From: Modicisalibacter ilicicola DSM 19980 | GTDB lineage: Bacteria; Pseudomonadota; Gammaproteobacteria; Pseudomonadales; Halomonadaceae | Reading direction: 5' to 3' | Length of the DNA stretch: 64,000 nt | Assembly: GCF_900128925.1 (NCBI RefSeq) | Contig: NZ_FQUJ01000005.1 | Location: forward strand, 222,063-286,062 | Shown: piece by piece, positions 60,228-64,000 of the stretch | Position numbering within the stretch: position 1 is the first letter of the stretch | Layout of the letters: each line of letters begins with the position of its first letter | Translations under genes and position numbers: made by a program | Notes under the pieces: model-generated | Told to the model about the DNA's origin: nothing | The model's database searches: none | What the model saw: the letters and a program-made list of their open reading frames with translations, nothing else

Positions 60228-61455
60228 CGATCAACGGACCGAACTGCAAAGTGTCGAGGCCGCGCTCGAGGCCTTGCTCGATGGCGTGCTCCCGCTCGGG
60301 GCTGAACGTATTTCGGCAAGCGAGGCCGCAGGCCGGGTTCTGGCCGCGGAAGTACAGGCATTGCTCGACGTCCCCCCCGCCGACAACAGTGCCATGGACG
60401 GCTATGCGCTCCGCGCTGCGGAGGCCGGCCAGGTGCTGCCGATCTCTCAGCGCATCGCGGCCGGCGCCTCTCCACAGCCACTGGCACCCGGCAGTTGCGC
60501 ACGCATCTTCACCGGAGGAGAGATCCCCCCCGGGGCCGATTGCGTCGTCATGCAGGAGAAGGTCGAGGAATGCGCTGAAGGGGTCCGGGTTCCCGGAGGC
60601 ATCGAACCGGGCAACAACATACGTGCACGGGGCCGGGACGTGCGTGCCGGCATACGGTTGTTGCCCGCGGGAACGTGCCTGGAAGCTGCCGCGCTCGGGC
60701 ACCTGGCGGGTCAAGGCATCACCGAGGTCGCGGTGCGGCGCAGGCCTCGTGTGGCCCTGCTTTCCACGGGCGACGAGATCATCGACCCTGGCCGCCCCCT
60801 GGGCCCGGGACAGATCTACAACACCAACCGGCCCATGCTCAAGCGCCTGCTGGAACGCTTCGGTGCCGAGGTGGTCATGGCCATCTCGGTGCCTGACGAT
60901 TTCGAGGCGACCTGCGAAACGCTCCGCCAGGCAGCGGATCAGGCGGATGCGGTGGTCTCCACCGGCGGCGTCAGCGTCGGCGAGGAGGATCACGTCAAGC
61001 ACGCTCTGGAACGGCTCGGGCGACTCGACCTGTGGCGCCTGGCCATGCGCCCCGGCAAGCCCCTGGCACTAGGGCGGCTCCCTCGCAGCACCCGGGACGG
61101 GCACGCGGGAGAAGCGCGCTTCGTCGGCCTCCCCGGGAATCCGGTCTCGGGCTTCGTGGGCGCCTGGATCTACCTGCGCCCCCTCATGGGCGCCCTGCTC
61201 GACTCTCCACGACTGGCCAGGCTGCCCGGCCTGCGCGCCCGCTCGACGTTCGCCACCAGCACCCAGGCGCGCCGTCATTACATGCGCGTCAAGCTGGAGT
61301 TCGGCGCCGAGGGTATCTCGGCCCACGCCTTCGACGACCAGAACTCCGCGGTGCTTTCCTCCTGTGTCGAGGCCGATGCCCTGGCGGTGATTCCCGTCCA
61401 CAGCGAGATACGCCAAGGGGATATCATCGAATGCTTGTGGCTGGTGGAGAACTAG
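60220..61455 (+). CDS. moeA: Molybdopterin molybdenumtransferase MoeA
   Basis: Inserts molybdate into adenylated molybdopterin. All four MoeA regions: PPADNSAMDGYALR, the metal-site FTGGEIPPGADCVVMQE, the MoaB-like domain VALLSTGDEIIDPG..STGGVSVGEEDHV with MRPGKPLALG and FVGLPGNPVSGFV, and the C-terminal barrel. 411 aa. Second gene of a moaB-moeA pair. Confidence 0.94.
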   Translation: MGNDQRTELQSVEAALEALLDGVLPLGAERISASEAAGRVLAAEVQALLDVPPADNSAMDGYALRAAEAGQVLPISQRIAAGASPQPLAPGSCARIFTGGEIPPGADCVVMQEKVEECAEGVRVPGGIEPGNNIRARGRDVRAGIRLLPAGTCLEAAALGHLAGQGITEVAVRRRPRVALLSTGDEIIDPGRPLGPGQIYNTNRPMLKRLLERFGAEVVMAISVPDDFEATCETLRQAADQADAVVSTGGVSVGEEDHVKHALERLGRLDLWRLAMRPGKPLALGRLPRSTRDGHAGEARFVGLPGNPVSGFVGAWIYLRPLMGALLDSPRLARLPGLRARSTFATSTQARRHYMRVKLEFGAEGISAHAFDDQNSAVLSSCVEADALAVIPVHSEIRQGDIIECLWLVEN

Positions 61456-61478
61456 ATTGGTTCATCGACGATGACCGA

Positions 61479-61670
61479 TCATTCTCCTACCCATTCCCTG
61501 GTCAGGGTGCGCGCCTCCGGGTCGTAGCGGTAGACGGTGATGCCGCCGTCATATCGATGGCCGGTGACCAGCACCTGGGCCTTGGGTGCGGTAGCAATGC
61601 TCAGGCTGCGCAGGTAGGAGGCAGTGGAGGGATACGGGTCGTCGCCGAGGTCGAAATACTTCTGCGGCCA
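61479..61670. repeat. 192-base direct repeat, partner at 63809-64000
   Basis: The two stretches align without gaps and differ at about 16 positions by my count; they encode the C-termini of the two WD40-like lipoproteins. The partner copy runs off the window, so the repeat is probably longer. Confidence 0.93.
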
Positions 61671-62729
61671 GGGGTTGCCGGCTTCGAAGAGGGCAACCCA
61701 GTGGGAGCGGTAACCGAAGCGCAGGAATTCCTGGCTGTCGTTAATGAAGGCCAGGGCGACGGTGATGTCAGTGGTCAAGTGGCGATTTCCCCAGCGATTA
61801 GGTTTATCCGCCATTGGCACGGGTATCAAGCCACTTTTATCCCATTTTCTCGGATCGCCTACGGGGAGACCAGTATTTCTTTTGTAAACACCCAACACCC
61901 CCGCAGCTAAGTCATAATTCATCTCGGGGCTTTTTGTATTCCAATATAGTGCGATAGCATTCTCATCCCCGCTGACGACCCATTGACCATCGGGACTGAT
62001 GGCGGCATCGACCTTGACGTTATTGCCTGCGAGCTTGGCGATCGGCTTCAATGTATTGACATCCCAAAGCACCACGCCAGCGTAGTTCGATGAAAAACGA
62101 AGCTTATCCAGCTTCCTAACAGGGGGGTGTTCGCTGTCGATTGGACGTCTATCTACTTCGCCGAAGCCGGTTCCAGCGGAAACCAGATAACCATTTTCGG
62201 CCAGCCTGAGTTTCAGCATCTTGCCGCTACCGACGACACTAGGACTGTGACTATCGCGCATGACCGGAGTCAGTGATTCATCATGTCCATGGTAGATATC
62301 CCAGGTTTTAGTGGAAGCAAGGTAATGCTTGAGCGAATCGTCCATGACATGGCCATAGGTCGGGAAATGCGTGAATTGCTGGATTACCTCGCCGTCGATC
62401 GTCTGTACCCTCACCTGGTCATTCAGGTCTTGCCATAGAAAGGCGTCACGGTCGTTAATGAAATAGGCACTGTAGATATTGGCATTGGTCGAGAGAATTT
62501 CGCGTTGCTGCCGCTCGATATCCCAAAGCACCAGATGCTTGGAGAGATGGGTGCTGATGGCATAGCGGCCATCGCTGGACACTCCCAGTGCCATGACAGG
62601 CCCCAGCGTTCCACTGGGCTGCTTGCTGCCAAGGGCACAACCCGTCAAAAGCATGACAACGAGCAGAGCGAAAACGCTTTTCAGGACATGCGGCTCGAGC
62701 TGCCCCCCGCGACTCCTAATATTGGCCAA
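61479..62729 (-). CDS. WD40-like beta-propeller lipoprotein (copy 2)
   Basis: Predicted lipoprotein: hydrophobic VLKSVFALLVVMLLTGCALG with lipobox LTGC, then WD40-like repeats (PVMALGVSSDGRYAIST..LVLWDIE; GVVLWDVNTLKPIAKL; DAAISPDGQWVVSGDENAIALYW). The start appears to be a TTG at 62729, since AAGGAG lies about ten bases upstream. It overlaps the end of the hydrolase gene by 14 bases. The middle (about 61780-62500) is noticeably less GC-rich than its neighbours. 416 aa. Its last 64 codons are repeated at the window edge. Function unknown. Confidence 0.75.
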   Translation of the reverse strand: MANIRSRGGQLEPHVLKSVFALLVVMLLTGCALGSKQPSGTLGPVMALGVSSDGRYAISTHLSKHLVLWDIERQQREILSTNANIYSAYFINDRDAFLWQDLNDQVRVQTIDGEVIQQFTHFPTYGHVMDDSLKHYLASTKTWDIYHGHDESLTPVMRDSHSPSVVGSGKMLKLRLAENGYLVSAGTGFGEVDRRPIDSEHPPVRKLDKLRFSSNYAGVVLWDVNTLKPIAKLAGNNVKVDAAISPDGQWVVSGDENAIALYWNTKSPEMNYDLAAGVLGVYKRNTGLPVGDPRKWDKSGLIPVPMADKPNRWGNRHLTTDITVALAFINDSQEFLRFGYRSHWVALFEAGNPWPQKYFDLGDDPYPSTASYLRSLSIATAPKAQVLVTGHRYDGGITVYRYDPEARTLTREWVGE

Positions 62730-63808
62730 AGCGGGATTTCTCCTTGATACGGTTGATGATGCCTTCCTGATAGCTCTTCACGAAGATTTCCTCGGTGGGA
62801 TATTTCATCGCCGAATGTTCGAACAGCCAGGTCGTCTGGTTGACGAAGTCGAATTGATTGGTTCTGAACTTATCCCGGAAGAAGTCCTCATTCTGTACTT
62901 CGACAAACCCCACCAACCCCAGCGCCGGGCGCACCTCGACATCCCTTGGCTGCCAGCCGTCACGCTGGCCGAGTTGGCGCAACTGTCGGGCGAAGATCAA
63001 CGCCAGGCGTTCACTGATGATGCCCCGATGGGCCAGGGGCTTGAGCAGGTCGTACTCGGGCAGGGGCGTCTCTGAATCCAGCGGCCCCGGCGGGAGTGCC
63101 GCCATGACCCGCCGGGCTTCGTCGACGATGGCCCTTGTCAGCGCCTCCCAGGCGCGATCGATGCGATAGCGAACGCTGGCGTCGTCTGCGGAGCGTTGCT
63201 GAAGGTGGATCAGGCAGGCGGCCTCCCACTGCCCCGGGGCCAGCGCCCGGCCGCGTTCGAAGTAGTAATCGCGGAAATAGCCCAGGCCACCGGCGATCTC
63301 GGGAGGAAAGGTCCACCATTTCTTGCTATAGGCGCCGCCCAGCTTGCCGGTGCGGTCGTCGCTGGAAGCCTCGATGAAGGTACCCGCGCGCTGGAACCAG
63401 TCGCGGGGGTCGTACCATTCACCCGGGGTTTCGCGGTCCGAGGGGCCAAGAATGCCGTCCTCATGAGAATGCAGCACCACGATATTGCGCACGGCGCGAT
63501 GGGCGCCGGGAAAGGTGCCCATGCCCAACGGGTGCACCTCCCGCCCCGGACGATTCGGGTCGGGGGGAACCAGTTCGTTGCGGGGCGGGGTGTCGGTGAA
63601 CGGGGTGTCCGGGGAGAGCGCGTTGTCGGCCACCGCGGGTTGCCACAGGAACAGCTGGTCGAGGCGCCGCGGAGCACCCCGTTCGCCGAGCAGGTTGAGG
63701 GCGGTCAACGCCACCCGGGCGCCCAGGGAATGGCCGATCACGTTGACCCGAATGTCCGCCTCGAGCAGTTGCAAGAGCACGTTGACCAGTCGGCGCCCGC
63801 TCTGTGAA
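62716..63808 (-). pseudogene. Alpha/beta hydrolase lacking its N-terminus
   Basis: The C-terminal part of a lipase/esterase-like protein: the nucleophile elbow VNVIGHSLGARVALTALNLL appears within 35 codons of the point where the gene emerges from the stop of the upstream lipoprotein, so the 100 or more residues normally before it are missing. Downstream are an acidic HSHEDGILGP and a long conserved-looking C-terminus ending NRIKEKSRFGQY. Upstream in this frame the reading is an out-of-frame version of the lipoprotein. A GTG within the remnant could still start a short protein, but no ribosome site is seen. Confidence 0.7.
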
Positions 63809-64000
63809 TCATTTTCCCACCCACTCCTTGGTGAGCGTGCGCGCCTCCGGATCGTAGCGGTAGACGGTGATGCCGCCGTCATGCCGATGGCCGGTGACCA
63901 GCACCTTGGCCTTCGGCGCGGTGGCGATGCTCAGGCTGCGCAGGTAGGAAGCGGTGGAGGGATACGGGTCGTCGCCGAGGTCGAAATACTTCTGCGGCCA
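63809..64000 (-). CDS. WD40-like lipoprotein (copy 1), C-terminal part only
   Basis: 64 codons including the stop (TGA at 63809-63811). The reading WPQKYFDLGDDPYPSTASYL..HDGGITVYRYDPEARTLTKE differs from copy 2 at only four residues over this stretch. The rest lies beyond the window. Confidence 0.85.
   Translation of the reverse strand, partial: WPQKYFDLGDDPYPSTASYLRSLSIATAPKAKVLVTGHRHDGGITVYRYDPEARTLTKEWVGK

Overview
The window looks like a piece of chromosome from a Halomonas-like gammaproteobacterium (family Halomonadaceae). The evidence is high GC with sharply AT-richer intergenic spots, a complete ectoine operon (ectABC) whose proteins closely resemble those I remember from Halomonas elongata, a second osmolyte system of the ProV/ProW/ProX (glycine betaine/choline) type, and gammaproteobacterial versions of gor, sufE, nfuA, metH, pdxH and yidD. 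No rRNA, tRNA or CRISPR array was seen. All names come from reading motifs and gene order; no database was searched.

Layout: 1-6.5 kb holds a YheT-type hydrolase, a beta-carbonic anhydrase, glutathione reductase, ectABC and a DUF3833 lipoprotein. 6.7-11 kb holds an RND efflux adaptor and pump. 11.1-14.4 kb holds a three-gene set: a lipoprotein with a retropepsin-type DSGA motif, an inactive-transglutaminase/7TM membrane protein and an ATP-grasp glutamate-ligase-like enzyme. hisI, yidD and sufE follow. 15.7-20.9 kb is an accessory segment with a solitary tyrosine recombinase at one end and a KfrA-like coiled-coil DNA-binding protein at the other. Between them are DUF488, two pirin genes (one apparently frameshifted, one a truncated pseudogene with an in-frame stop) and a YcaC-type hydrolase. 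20.9-24.8 kb holds an ECF sigma factor, an ArsP-type permease, a mini-thioredoxin and a non-canonical FtsH.

25-38.9 kb is mostly housekeeping: nfuA, metH, a MATE pump, cysI with its DUF934 partner, an Smr protein, a membrane-anchored gamma-glutamylcyclotransferase-like protein, wrbA with DUF2069, a c-type and a b-type cytochrome, azlCD and pdxH. 39-42 kb is the betaine-type ABC operon. At 42-46 kb a Pat-like protein acetyltransferase and a histone-deacetylase-family protein are transcribed divergently. 46-48.3 kb pairs an XRE-cupin regulator with an APC permease.

48.4-61.5 kb is a formate dehydrogenase and molybdenum cofactor region: a molybdate-sensing-type regulator and fdhD on one strand; DUF3305, DUF3306, a polyferredoxin, a TorD-like chaperone, a small TAT protein and fdhABC on the other; then DUF1244, moaB and moeA. 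REP-type repeats and a MITE-like element sit inside it. The right edge holds a tandem duplication of a WD40-like lipoprotein and an alpha/beta hydrolase whose front end has been lost.

Two salt-stress systems (ectoine synthesis and betaine uptake) lie within 38 kb. The most interesting parts are the retropepsin/7TM/ATP-grasp trio, the duplicated hydrolase/WD40 locus, the decaying recombinase-KfrA segment, the divergent acetylase/deacetylase pair and the poorly characterised accessory genes of the formate dehydrogenase cluster.
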